This document shows, in pieces, positions 55,701-64,000 of a stretch of 64,000 bases of DNA (position 1 is its first letter; the number at the start of each line of letters is the position of its first letter). The notes under the pieces were generated by a model, which was not told the origin of the DNA, ran no database searches, and was given only the letters and a program-made list of their open reading frames with translations. Source of the stretch: Paramoeba atlantica (taxonomy: Eukaryota; Discosea). The translations under genes were made by a program, and so were the position numbers. Location: NCBI GenBank assembly GCA_977017575.1, contig CDRNVI010000018.1, positions 124,001-188,000 of the forward strand. Reading direction: 5' to 3'.

Positions 55701-56534
55701 GATAGGGAATTTCAAACGGCATATTCAAAGGCAGACGCAAGAACGCGGGCGCGATGGATCTCGCAGTCCGGAAAAGGGGCCGGAAACTGGGCTTTCGCAA
55801 CTCCCTCCAAGACCAGAGGCTACGCTTTCACCCACACGGAGTTTCGTACCCTAACACGCTGGTGGCTAGGCATGGACGTCTTCCCCGAAGATCGGCCTTG
55901 CCCAGCTGACGGGTGCACCCTTCCCTTGCTCAAGAATGGAGAGCACGCTTTGCTCTGCAAGAACGGCCATGGTATCATCTTACGGCACAACGCTCTGGCC
56001 CAACAATTTACATCGTTCTGCAGCAGAGCCTTCCTGGCGCCACAGAGAGAGAAGAGTTTGGGAAATCGGGGTCCTGGGGGGGCTCTCACGAGACCAGCGG
56101 ACGTATTTCTGCCAACGGCCTCCATCGCCAAAGGATCTTTAGCGCAAGGCATGGTCCTAGATTTTGCGGTCACTCACGCACAGCAAACAAAGTATTCGGA
56201 CTCAGTCCACAATGCTAGCTGGGTGACCCCGGGGTCTTTTGCTGAGCACTTCGCGGAGACCAAGGCGCGACAGCGACAAGAAGCAGAAAAAGCAGGACAT
56301 CTCTTCACAGCGATGGTGGTGGAATCCTTTGGTTCCTGGAGCGAGAGTGCGCTAGCGTTACTCCGGGACATCGGAACCCAACGGGCGAATGCGTCCAAAG
56401 GGCTCCTTTCACGAGACCAAGCGCGAAACGATCTCCTAACGGATCTGAACGTGACGCTAATGCGTTCTCAAGCCAGGATGATGGTTTCGCGCATCCGCGT
56501 AGAGGACCCAGCGGATCCTTTGGTAGAGGCTTAA
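52734..56534 (+). CDS. LINE-14 polyprotein: zinc fingers, RT, restriction-like endonuclease
   Basis: 1266 codons. N-terminal disordered region; zinc-finger region with CPAENCIWKTR and YNHVAYRHGN (about 196-225) and FLCDACGRHYDISKKTSHLN (about 238-258); RT with RPIAAGETLRRLVSKAV, VDLRNAFNNVSRPVF, GVQQGDPLGPLLFSLVLAE and active site LWYLDDGVLVGD (about 707); C-terminal Cys/His cluster CPADGCTLPLLKNGEHALLC and KNGHGIILRHN (about 1057-1085); SLGNRGPGGALTRPADVFLP and LDFAVTHAQQ (about 1107-1150), the endonuclease core. Layout matches R2-like LINEs. Initiator ATG is 46 nt after the SL. Confidence 0.88.
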   Translation: MSEDDLLKASHPPMDDDSFLQEEAVHNRGSWDQFAGNAHLIKQRSTYNELLYTTPIPANIPEEWNMNAALISTENQTRDTGQVDSSDEETNHSRVIRLHHGHQKMQSDSNTITKKFTRCQPSSTPPSVKGNRGIVKSHRKAREPATPRKGEATEHNPENNSPRQIIQGTSLEIPPSTSEPVLTFPSSQNRPTQRECPAENCIWKTRAHGGQWQSYYNHVAYRHGNNIPNDWWTKEGRFLCDACGRHYDISKKTSHLNHCKMQSTPPSSQPPSQPQQHSQLSESGEAMYDMQGTHSLPSLEEVCTTQISTCKDVPHRCRYLWTRIFTAALSTAVNENSLRAWTLLALLPKCVLPAPYRGGRKAHKSYTSYISKRMELWIQGQYTTLWAQANSEHDRKRSKVPNNEIEGEEDKAAIRAEILVRQGEFSRGMAALTAAPLAPYNEETLLKLQEKHPSPHGNPISCPLPPLEEEALKLDESEVRKAVDTFRRVSSAGAMGLRPEHLQTALQEHVDQNMNPLTTLTSFVNHLLAGKAPDEVQPFFAGARLCALEKGEDDVRPIAAGETLRRLVSKAVCLSIKEKAGSFFGRRQYGVAASAGAERVIHLCRRLMRNNEENENITFCKVDLRNAFNNVSRPVFIFLTRKHFPELSPWVEWCYANHSCLTFGDDFIPSAEGVQQGDPLGPLLFSLVLAEVTEEIASNSNLRTQLWYLDDGVLVGDPKEVRKALDVLDEIGPKWGLFLNLSKCEIITPPASAHTSVFFPDIPSDKIRYDGNFDILGSPIGSAEHCAEFLMTHAIEPARETLEATAVLEDPQIALALIRQCSGFCQMVYALRTTPPQALGELCQKLDSHLAQAVEHAISPLGVAARDQIQRPKRHGGFGLRSSILHQSAAYVSSVAHAASLDNWDPTEAEGFSSSAHDINDKVGTDLVDPYTGRITKPSVPGEYHANRSILSRPAKRKLAQSLNHSLLPVSTDQEKIIPRQKHLSQAISDREFQTAYSKADARTRARWISQSGKGAGNWAFATPSKTRGYAFTHTEFRTLTRWWLGMDVFPEDRPCPADGCTLPLLKNGEHALLCKNGHGIILRHNALAQQFTSFCSRAFLAPQREKSLGNRGPGGALTRPADVFLPTASIAKGSLAQGMVLDFAVTHAQQTKYSDSVHNASWVTPGSFAEHFAETKARQRQEAEKAGHLFTAMVVESFGSWSESALALLRDIGTQRANASKGLLSRDQARNDLLTDLNVTLMRSQARMMVSRIRVEDPADPLVEA

Positions 56535-57000
56535 GCCTCTACTGACAGTCCAGTTTCAGCACGAAGACGCCATAATATCCAGGACAGGTGCTGGCCGGGT
56601 CGACAGAGTCTATACTCACGCCTAGCCCGCGAGGGCTAGGTACCCCAAGTGAGGTAGTACACGGGTAGTGAATCTCCTCCCCGTCGGCCAGCATCCTGTT
56701 TCGTGACCGTGTCGCTGTCGACACAGGCCCGGGCCTGCGCCCTCCTGTATAACAAGGGAAGGGTTCACAAGTCAGGCCGTGGAGAGGTCGAAAGACCCGG
56801 TCCGGAACGCGCGAATGGATTGGGCATAGATTGCTAGTTTTTATTGTTATTGTTTTTATTGTTCTTATACTTACGGGAGATCGAATTGCTAGTTTTGGGC
56901 TCCAAAATATGAAATTGCTAATTTGATTGCTTGTTTTAAAATCATATACCCCCCCAATGGACCTACTTGGTTCGTCTAATGGGTCAAAATATAGAGGCTA
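56535..57000 (+). other. LINE-14 3' UTR with conserved hairpins
   Basis: Hairpin GTGTCG-CTGT-CGACAC at 56709-56724 and GGTC-GAAA-GACC (GNRA loop) at 56786-56797 followed by CGGTCCGGAACGCGCGAATG. The same elements occur in LINE-1, LINE-13 and (second hairpin) LINE-15; likely recognised by the RT for priming, by analogy with R2. Confidence 0.7.
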
Positions 57001-57025
57001 AAAAAAAAAAAAAAAAAAAAAAAAA

Positions 57026-57364
57026 CACAGGCCCGCGCCTGCGCCCTCCCATATAACAAGGGAAGGGTCCACAAGTCAGGCCGTGGTGAGGTCGAAAGAC
57101 CTGGTCCGGAACGCGCGGATGGATTGGGCGTGGATTGCCTCCTTTTTTATTATTATTGTTATCAGAATCATAAATAACTTAAGGCAGGTTGAATTACTAG
57201 TTTTGGGCTACAACATGTGAAATTGCTAATTTGATTGCTTGTTTACAAATCATATACCCCCCCCAATGGACCTTCATGGTTCATGTATTGGGTAATATAG
57301 AGGCAATGCCGCGTTTCATACTTCTCCCCCCTTATTAATCGCAAAAAAAAAAAAAAAAAAAAAA
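57026..57364 (+). mobile_element. LINE-15: 3'-UTR-only LINE copy
   Basis: Starts CACAGGCCCGCGCC inside the first hairpin, keeps GGTC-GAAA-GACC (57090-57101), ends CCCCCCTTATTAATCGC and a long A-tail. Directly follows the LINE-14 tail. Confidence 0.8.
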
Positions 57365-57540
57365 ATGGTCGCAAAGGCCACATGGCATATGCTTCCCACG
57401 CCTACAGTTGCATGCAGCGTTGGCTTGCGTTGGATTATTCCCTCCTCTGGAAAGAGGCCTTGACGACCTACCGCAAAAAGGAAGCAACTTTGGAAAATAT
57501 ATTATTATATATATATTATATAAAAAAAAAAAAAAAAAAA
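57365..57540 (+). other. Third A-tailed fragment, unassigned
   Basis: About 155 bp without a recognisable match, TA-rich end and an 18-A run. By position it looks like another truncated insertion. Confidence 0.4.
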
Positions 57541-57750
57541 CATCCAGACCCCCTCCAGGAAAAGACGCATCTCGATTACAATATCGGGGGTCACCCCCAA
57601 TGGTGGCCGTAAGGGTGTGCATTATCTCGGGGGCACAACGATGCCCCATGGGCATAACATTCATTTCGTATAATGTGCCCTCCTCGTCACGGAAGCGAAA
57701 TTTTTGTCGTGATTCCACCGGTATCTTCACCTGCCAAAACCCGCACGCTA
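57541..57750 (-). pseudogene. YR-H RT, downstream part
   Basis: ACGFWQVKIPVESRQKFRFR, VMPMGHRCAPEIMHTLTATI, then GGGLDV at the A-run; the active-site box itself is lost. Confidence 0.8.
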
Positions 57751-58780
57751 CAGTAAACGTCACTATTCTCAGAATGTTCGGTTGTACGTTGACACACAAA
57801 AAACGGCTTTTTTGTCGTTTTTCGTCACTATTCTCAGAATTGGTCTGTTGAACGTTGACAGGCACTTTTTTATGAGGTCAAATCATAATTCTCACTTTTA
57901 AAAAAGAAAACGTTTTGCAAGAAAAATGTTAGCAGCGGAGCAACAGGCCGCTTTGGATGCACAAATGATCCCCAGAGATCTCCCACTATCTCCTTGGTTT
58001 GCGGAGTCGCCGCTCTATCAGAAGAACACCGCGCAGTCAAACAGCGCAAGTTTTCCTTTTGTGTATTAGCGTTTTGTTTTCAGAAAAACAAAGTTTCATT
58101 ACTCGTAGTCACCTAAATCAGTGTTTTCTTTTCTTTTTTTGGTCTCACTAAGACATTTGTGTGCCTTTCATGAATGGAAGAAGAGAAGGGACAACGATAA
58201 AAATGATCTCCAGTGATCCTCTGTGACCCCCATCTATCTCCACCTACCTATACCCCCCCCCGGTAATAGAATCGATTTTGGACCATAAAGGCCAAATCCT
58301 TGTTACTGGGTGGGGTATGCTTTTTCGGTGGGTAAAGGCCTTTTTCGTTCATGAGTGCGTTGATTTTCTGTACAGCCAACCCAGAAACCACGCGATTCGC
58401 TACTGCACAACCACCCTCATCCCGTCCAGACACCCCCCCCCTCCAACCACCCTCCCGAGACAAATCCTTGTTACTGTGTGTCGGCCCAAAAATGGCGAAA
58501 TCTCTGCTACTGGGGGGTCCATTACTGGGGGTATCCCCAGTGATTTCCACCGATCTCTCGCATCCTCTCCAGTTAGTGAAGATGAAGCAGTGAGTTAATC
58601 AGTGAGAGAACGAAAGCGTTTTTTTTTCAATTCTCATTTTTGAGTGTAAAATTGAATTGAACGTTGACACATGACCGAAGCTCCATTCTCATTTTCCAAG
58701 GTGCATTCTCATTTTAGTCAGTTGTACGTTGACAGCCCAATTCTCATTTTTAGCGACTCTCAGAATAGTGACGTTTACTG
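57751..58780. mobile_element. MITE-like DNA transposon with TA target duplication
   Basis: 1030 bp. Perfect inverted ends CAGTAAACGTCACTATTCT at both sides, flanked by TA. Subterminal GTTGWACGTTGACA motifs occur twice near each end (57781 and 57845 on the left; 58655 and 58720 on the right), with ATTCTCATTTT motifs. Removing it and one TA restores KRDLACGFW in YR-H. TA duplication and a CAGT start fit the Tc1/mariner/pogo group. No transposase is seen. Confidence 0.88.
57926..58069 (+). other. Small ORF inside the MITE (47 codons)
   Basis: MLAAEQQAALDAQMIPRDLP onward to TAG. Not a transposase fragment I recognise; codon-length alone gives weak support. The rest of the MITE interior (58070-58640) holds no convincing ORF. 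Confidence 0.25.
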
Positions 58781-58782
58781 TA

Positions 58783-59218
58783 AATCCCGCTTAATAGCAC
58801 ATTGGTCTCGAACCCGATGAAGGTAATATGCAGCATGGCAAACCGGAACCTCAGGTTTGTACTCTTCGCGAATTCTATTGTTATCGCCTCGGGTCCAGGC
58901 TATAAAGCGACGTCGCTCTGAATTGTCTTCAGCTGGCTCCACCACCGTGAACGGAATCACCCACTCCATCGAAGGTCTGGCCTTTACTACCTCGGATTCA
59001 ACCCGTGAAATAACTCCTGTCTCCAACAAAGCGGATATATCAGCTGGGGGTAAAAAGGATTTGAATCGCGGCTCTATCGTCGGTGTAGACGGTAGCCGAA
59101 CAAGTGTATCCCATGTTTCTTCGAATCGGCGTTCTGCTTCGCTGTTCATCATTCGTTTGAGAGTATTAACCTGCATGTCGGGTATTCCGGATTTCACGTG
59201 CAACGGAAGATTATACAC
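58783..59218 (-). pseudogene. YR-H RT, upstream part
   Basis: LPLHVKSGIPDMQVNTLKRM, RPSMEWVIPFTVVEPAEDNS, RRRFIAWTRGDNNRIREEYK, KRDL at the MITE edge. Closest to YR-E RT. Confidence 0.8.
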
Positions 59219-59339
59219 CGCGATCTAGCAGCGGAGGATGAGGGAAAGTCCTACCTCTCCATCCAAATCTGCCAACTACTATGACCTTGAACTTTTGAAA
59301 AACCTTTAAAACCCGTAGTCCTCCCCACTGTTCTTGTGA

Positions 59340-60743
59340 GGAAGGTATTGCCGAAGCTGCGATTTTCCTATTGTAAGCGGCACTCTTCAAGGAGATGTTC
59401 TAGCTCCTTACTTATTTGTTATGGTTCTGGACCGAATTTTGGTAGAGGCTATTGACATGAACAAGCTCGGGCTGGTAAAGCACACATTCGGGACAAAAAG
59501 TCGAGGACTCAAAGAACTGAGCATTTCTGACATTGATTACGCGGATGATATTGTATTGTTTGCTGCAACGAAACCTGAATTAAAAATCATGCTTACCAAT
59601 TTATGTGCTTCAGCAGAAAAGGCAAACCTTAAAATCAATGTTGGTCCACAGAAAACGGCTTGGATGACACTTGGAAAGGTGAAGGATGATAATACCGCCC
59701 TAGAAATAGACGGATTAGGGGAAATTCCTAGAGTACAAAAGTACAGATATCTTGGCAGCACGCAGAACACCGAGGATACCTGTACGTCCCCCAAGGAAAG
59801 ACTGCGACTAGGATGGGGTGTAATGCACAAGCTTCGCGCCATATGGAAGTCCTCTATCTCCTCTCATTGCAAATTTCAAATTTTCAAAACACTCGTTCAA
59901 TCCGTCGTGTACTACAACCCTGGCACATGGAATGTCAATCAGGCAGAACTTCACGATATTCAAGTTCAAGTAAATAGAATGCGCAGAATTGTATTTGGCG
60001 TAAAAAGTGCTTGTGACTCTCATCTCAGAACGGAATCGCTTTATCCTACTGACTTAAAACCGGAAACAGTAATTAAGACACAAAGAGCTTCCTTAATAGG
60101 GCATCTTGTGCGCCATCCTACACCGTTTACTACAGCCAACGCCTTCAATTCACCGCCGCGAAGCGAAATAGCGAAAGCAGTTTTCGGTTTACACACCTTG
60201 CGCCCTTTTCACCGCCTTTTCCACGCGGAATACTCCAAAGCGTCTGAGCTACTCTTCTACGGAAGGGATGGCCATTATCATGGCTCTGTCGAAAGTACGG
60301 CGGGTGTACGCCAAGGATCCCCCCTCTCGACATTGTTCTTCTGCGCATTTCTTCAACCTATACTAGAAACAATCGCCTCCGAGTTTCCAGACGTAAAACT
60401 ATTTGCTTATGTGGATGATATCAATTTGGCCTCAGAAAATACGAATTCCATTGCGAAGGCCTTCGAGAGACTACACACGCTACTTACTGAAAAGCAGGTA
60501 AAAATGGCGAAACAAAAGTGTGTGTGGTTTGGTGGTCTAAACATGATACCGGTGCCTGACAAACTGAAGTCCGAAGGAGTCATAACTGCATCTAAAACAA
60601 CCAAAACGCTCGGGGCATACATTGGCGATTCTTCCGCAGTAAGCCTGCAATTACAAGACAAGCTCAAAAAACATTCTACGTGTTTCAGAAGGCTGGGGAC
60701 ATACATTTTAATTTCGTCTGTTTTAGAAAATAGGATAAACTAA
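59340..60743 (+). pseudogene. LINE-16: chimeric ORF with two RT active sites
   Basis: Open from after a TGA near 59337 (first ATG 59421). First half is RTE-like: GTLQGDVLAPYLFVMVLDRI, ISDIDYADDIVLF, QKYRYLGSTQNTEDT, VQSVVYYNPGTWNVNQ. From about 60155 it continues in frame as LINE-8-type RT: LFHAEYSKASELLFYGRD, TAGVRQGSPLSTLFFCAFLQ, LFAYVDDINLASEN, KTTKTLGAYIGDSS, ending FRRLGTYI. Two unrelated truncated LINEs fused in frame. 59226-59339 has nothing recognised. Confidence 0.75.
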
Positions 60744-60877
60744 ACTCTTCAATTCTTGCAAAAATGTAACTCATTAAATATTAGACTCATTCCATGTGCT
60801 ATATGTTCTTCTATTTTCTTCTAATGGGCAAACTAGATGAGGGCTAAGTATGGTTTGCTTTGAAAATACGGAATTCC
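60744..60877. other. A+T-rich spacer
   Basis: No gene seen; it may be the 3' UTR of YR-I. Confidence 0.3.
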
Positions 60878-62056
60878 CTACGGGCGCCGTAGGCTCTCAA
60901 TATAAGTACCGATGGAGGGCAGTGGTGTCAATTCTTCAGCGCTGGATTTTCTCGTGAAGGGATCTGCTATTTGGGCGTTGGTAGGTACCCACTTTACTTC
61001 CAGGTTAGTGTTTGATGGGATGTACTGCATCCACCTATTGGCAGTGAAGTTAGTGCTTGCCCGCCTCTGGAGGGCCATGGCCACAGGCGCGTTGTCGACG
61101 TTCAATAGAATGTCCCGATGTCCTTTTCTGACTGCTGCCATAATTCCACCAAGAGCCGCACTCAGCTCTGAGTAGAATATATGGGCTCCGGGCTTTGTCA
61201 TGCCCTGTTTTGCAGTTTCGAGAATGCCTTGATTGAACAACAGAATAGCCCATGCGATTGAACTGGCATCAGTCCAAACTTCCACCTTTTCTTCTTTGGG
61301 TATATGACCTATCTTTTTTAACCAAACATTTCGCTTGAGTGCGGAAAATGCATCAGTCAGTTCGCCTAACAGGTGGTCGGTCGGAGAGAAGGAGATCTCC
61401 CAAGACTTTTCGTCGTGCACTTTTCTGGCAACTTTTCCTAGTGTTTGAAGAAGGTGTGCAAAAGTGCATAGTGGGATTTTCATAACCGTGGCCCTCCACA
61501 TTAGTAAACCAGAAAGCGTATACAGTTCCACAGCTGTCCACGTCCCATTCCCGATTATGTCATTGTATCTTGAATACGCCTTTTCAGTCCACTTTTCTGA
61601 CATGCGGTACTTCTTATTTTTTAGATCAAATTCAATACCAAGTACGCACGCTTCCTGTAGTGGCTTCATGGTGAGATCATCTACTTCTAGTTGAACTGCG
61701 TGGACTCGGGCGCGAAATTCTTTTGCATGGTTTTCTACTTCTGACTTGGATTTTCCGAACAAAAGAAAATTGTCTACCCAGGCCAATCCAATGTCCCGGA
61801 CAATGCGATTTGAAACTCGCTGTGCAATAGCCGGGGCCCATGACCATCCCATGGGCATGGAAGAAAATTGAATACTGCATGTTTCTCCTCTAGCGTGACC
61901 TAAAACCGCTCCAAAGTAGGATCGGATCTCGGGAGCGAGGGAAAATTGGTAAAAGTAACTCCTTGCGTCCGCGTGAGCCATCCATTCCGAATCTAGCAGA
62001 TTTTCAATCACGTTATGTATGGATGGTAGGTGCATTGCGGGGGGGCATTGCGGGGG
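60878..62056 (-). pseudogene. YR-I: RT-RNase H of a divergent TATE/VIPER-like element
   Basis: Open through 62035 (first ATG) and upstream to DPPQCPPAM at 62056, where the satellite starts. RT: MAHADARSYFYQFSLAPEIR, SMPMGWSWAPAIAQRVSNRI, active-site box LAWVDNFLLFG (VDN). RNase H: VWTDASSIAWAILLFN, YSELSAALGGIM, NVDNAPVAMAL, NAQIADPFTRK. Differs strongly from YR-A to YR-H. Gag and recombinase are not in the window. Confidence 0.75.
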
Positions 62057-64000
62057 ATCAAGTTTTTTGTAAGATCAAGTTTTTTGTAAGATCAAGTTTT
62101 TTGTAAGATCAAGTTTTTTGTAAGATCAAGTTTTTTGTAAGATCAAGTTTTTTGTAAGATCAAGTTTTTTGTAAGATCAAGTTTTTTGTAAGATCAAGTT
62201 TTTTGTAAGATCAAGTTTTTTGTAAGATCAAGTTTTTTGTAAGATCAAGTTTTTTGTAAGATCAAGTTTTTTGTAAGATCAAGTTTTTTGTAAGATCAAG
62301 TTTTTTGTAAGATCAAGTTTTTTGTAAGATCAAGTTTTTTGTAAGATCAAGTTTTTTGTAAGATCAAGTTTTTTGTAAGATCAAGTTTTTTGTAAGATCA
62401 AGTTTTTTGTAAGATCAAGTTTTCTGTAAGATCAAGTTTTTTGTAAGATCAAGTTTTTTGTAAGATCAAGTTTTTTGTAAGATCAAGTTTTTTGTAAGAT
62501 CAAGTTTTCTGTAAGATCAAGTTTTTTGTAAGATCAAGTTTTTTGTAAGATCAAGTTTTTTGTAAGATCAAGTTTTTTGTAAGATCAAGTTTTTTGTAAG
62601 ATCAAGTTTTTTGTAAGATCAAGTTTTTTGTAAGATCAAGTTTTTTGTAAGATCAAGTTTTTTGTAAGATCAAGTTTTTTGTAAGATCAAGTTTTTTGTA
62701 AGATCAAGTTTTTTGTAAGATCAAGTTTTTTGTAAGATCAAGTTTTTTGTAAGATCAAGTTTTTTGTAAGATCAAGTTTTTTGTAAGATCAAGTTTTTTG
62801 TAAGATCAAGTTTTTTGTAAGATCAAGTTTTTTGTAAGATCAAGTTTTTTGTAAGATCAAGTTTTTTGTAAGATCAAGTTTTTTGTAAGATCAAGTTTTT
62901 TGTAAGATCAAGTTTTTTGTAAGATCAAGTTTTTTGTAAGATCAAGTTTTTTGTAAGATCAAGTTTTTTGTAAGATCAAGTTTTTTGTAAGATCAAGTTT
63001 TTTGTAAGATCAAGTTTTTTGTAAGATCAAGTTTTTTGTAAGATCAAGTTTTTTGTAAGATCAAGTTTTTTGTAAGATCAAGTTTTTTGTAAGATCAAGT
63101 TTTTTGTAAGATCAAGTTTTTTGTAAGATCAAGTTTTTTGTAAGATCAAGTTTTTTGTAAGATCAAGTTTTTTGTAAGATCAAGTTTTTTGTAAGATCAA
63201 GTTTTTTGTAAGATCAAGTTTTTTGTAAGATCAAGTTTTTTGTAAGATCAAGTTTTTTGTAAGATCAAGTTTTTTGTAAGATCAAGTTTTTTGTAAGATC
63301 AAGTTTTTTGTAAGATCAAGTTTTTTGTAAGATCAAGTTTTTTGTAAGATCAAGTTTTTTGTAAGATCAAGTTTTTTGTAAGATCAAGTTTTTTGTAAGA
63401 TCAAGTTTTTTGTAAGATCAAGTTTTTTGTAAGATCAAGTTTTTTGTAAGATCAAGTTTTTTGTAAGATCAAGTTTTTTGTAAGATCAAGTTTTTTGTAA
63501 GATCAAGTTTTTTGTAAGATCAAGTTTTTTGTAAGATCAAGTTTTTTGTAAGATCAAGTTTTTTGTAAGATCAAGTTTTTTGTAAGATCAAGTTTTTTGT
63601 AAGATCAAGTTTTTTGTAAGATCAAGTTTTTTGTAAGATCAAGTTTTTTGTAAGATCAAGTTTTTTGTAAGATCAAGTTTTTTGTAAGATCAAGTTTTTT
63701 GTAAGATCAAGTTTTTTGTAAGATCAAGTTTTTTGTAAGATCAAGTTTTTTGTAAGATCAAGTTTTTTGTAAGATCAAGTTTTTTGTAAGATCAAGTTTT
63801 TTGTAAGATCAAGTTTTTTGTAAGATCAAGTTTTTTGTAAGATCAAGTTTTTTGTAAGATCAAGTTTTTTGTAAGATCAAGTTTTTTGTAAGATCAAGTT
63901 TTTTGTAAGATCAAGTTTTTTGTAAGATCAAGTTTTTTGTAAGATCAAGTTTTTTGTAAGATCAAGTTTTTTGTAAGATCAAGTTTTTTGTAAGATCAAG
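62057..64000. repeat. 17-bp satellite array
   Basis: Unit AAGTTTTTTGTAAGATC, about 114 copies, running off the right edge. Nearly invariant; I see two variants, both T to C (at 62424 and 62509, exactly five units apart). Preceded by a doubled GCATTGCGGGGG. Not a telomere repeat type I know; no spacers, so not CRISPR. Confidence 0.95.

Larger units (their letters stand above)
52649..57025 (+). mobile_element. LINE-14: full-length SL-tagged LINE
   Basis: Complete 39-nt SL at 52649-52687, 46-nt UTR, one uninterrupted ORF, 3' UTR with two hairpins, 25-A tail (57001-57025). The whole is what reverse transcription of a mature trans-spliced, polyadenylated mRNA would leave. Best candidate for a recently active element in the window. 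Confidence 0.9.
57541..59225 (-). mobile_element. YR-H: RT fragment of a YR-E-like element
   Basis: RT pieces 59218-58783 and 57748-57541 around a MITE. No gag, YR or termini. Left end is cut by the A-tailed insertion at 57540 within GGGLDV. Confidence 0.75.

Noticed and set aside
62057-64000. CRISPR array or telomere
   Set aside because: The 17-bp units are contiguous with no spacers, and the unit is not a known telomeric repeat; it is a simple satellite in a eukaryotic context.
1-64000. Host housekeeping genes, tRNA or rRNA
   Set aside because: Checked both strands for recognisable families and tRNA-like boxes; every ORF with a recognisable motif belongs to a mobile element.

Overview
The window is a graveyard, partly a nursery, of retroelements in a eukaryote, most likely a euglenozoan protist on the kinetoplastid/diplonemid side. 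The clade call rests on a 39-nt sequence at 7213-7251 (minus) and 52649-52687 (plus), with shorter pieces elsewhere, that carries the ACAGTTTCTGTAC core of kinetoplastid and diplonemid spliced leaders (SL). It sits at the 5' ends of retroelement copies, as expected if trans-spliced mRNAs were reverse transcribed. The species cannot be named from sequence alone. I recognise no host protein gene, tRNA, rRNA or SL RNA gene; essentially all 64 kb is explained by mobile elements.

Two classes dominate. (1) Tyrosine-recombinase (YR) retrotransposons of VIPER/DIRS type, gene order gag (CCHC knuckle) - YR - RT/RNase H. Nine copies are named here: YR-A 1254-30169, YR-B 5069-6768, YR-C 7319-25061, YR-D 17210-22256, YR-E 25146-30158, YR-F 30919-37647, YR-G 44741-49994, YR-H about 57541-59225, YR-I 60878-62056. 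All are on the minus strand. Complete ones run (plus-strand view) from GAAATCC or GAATTGC to ACTATTA or ACTATAA. Several insert without target duplication, and cutting them out restores the host reading frame or matches an empty site elsewhere in the window. (2) LINEs, mostly with a C-terminal zinc-binding and PD-x12/13-D motif typical of restriction-like endonuclease LINEs (R2/CRE/SLACS group), often with SL remnants at the 5' end and poly(A) at the 3' end.

Layout. 1-1253: LINE scraps. 1254-30169: YR-A, a Russian doll. Its gag holds YR-B; its 5' leader holds YR-C and YR-E; YR-C's gag holds LINE-2; LINE-2 holds YR-D and a small RTE-like LINE-3; YR-D's gag holds LINE-4. 30170-38770: LINE-5 hosting YR-F, whose 3' UTR holds two tandem SL-tagged retrocopies (SLR). 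38830-44740: LINE fragments, LINE-8 (SL plus poly(A)) and a hairpin-repeat region. 44741-49994: YR-G inside LINE-10. 49995-52648: LINE fragments. 52649-57025: LINE-14, a full-length LINE with complete SL, 1266-codon intact ORF and poly(A). 57026-60743: truncated LINEs, YR-H split by a 1030-bp TA-flanked MITE, and a chimeric double-RT ORF. 60878-62056: YR-I, a divergent TATE/VIPER-like RT. 62057-64000: a 17-bp satellite that starts flush with the YR-I coding sequence.

How the parts work together (inference): YR elements appear to express gag-YR across one in-frame stop codon and RT in the -1 frame relative to YR. LINEs supply poly(A)-primed reverse transcription for themselves and for SL-tagged retrocopies. 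Near-identical copies (YR-B, C, F, G) and the intact LINE-14 ORF suggest recent activity.
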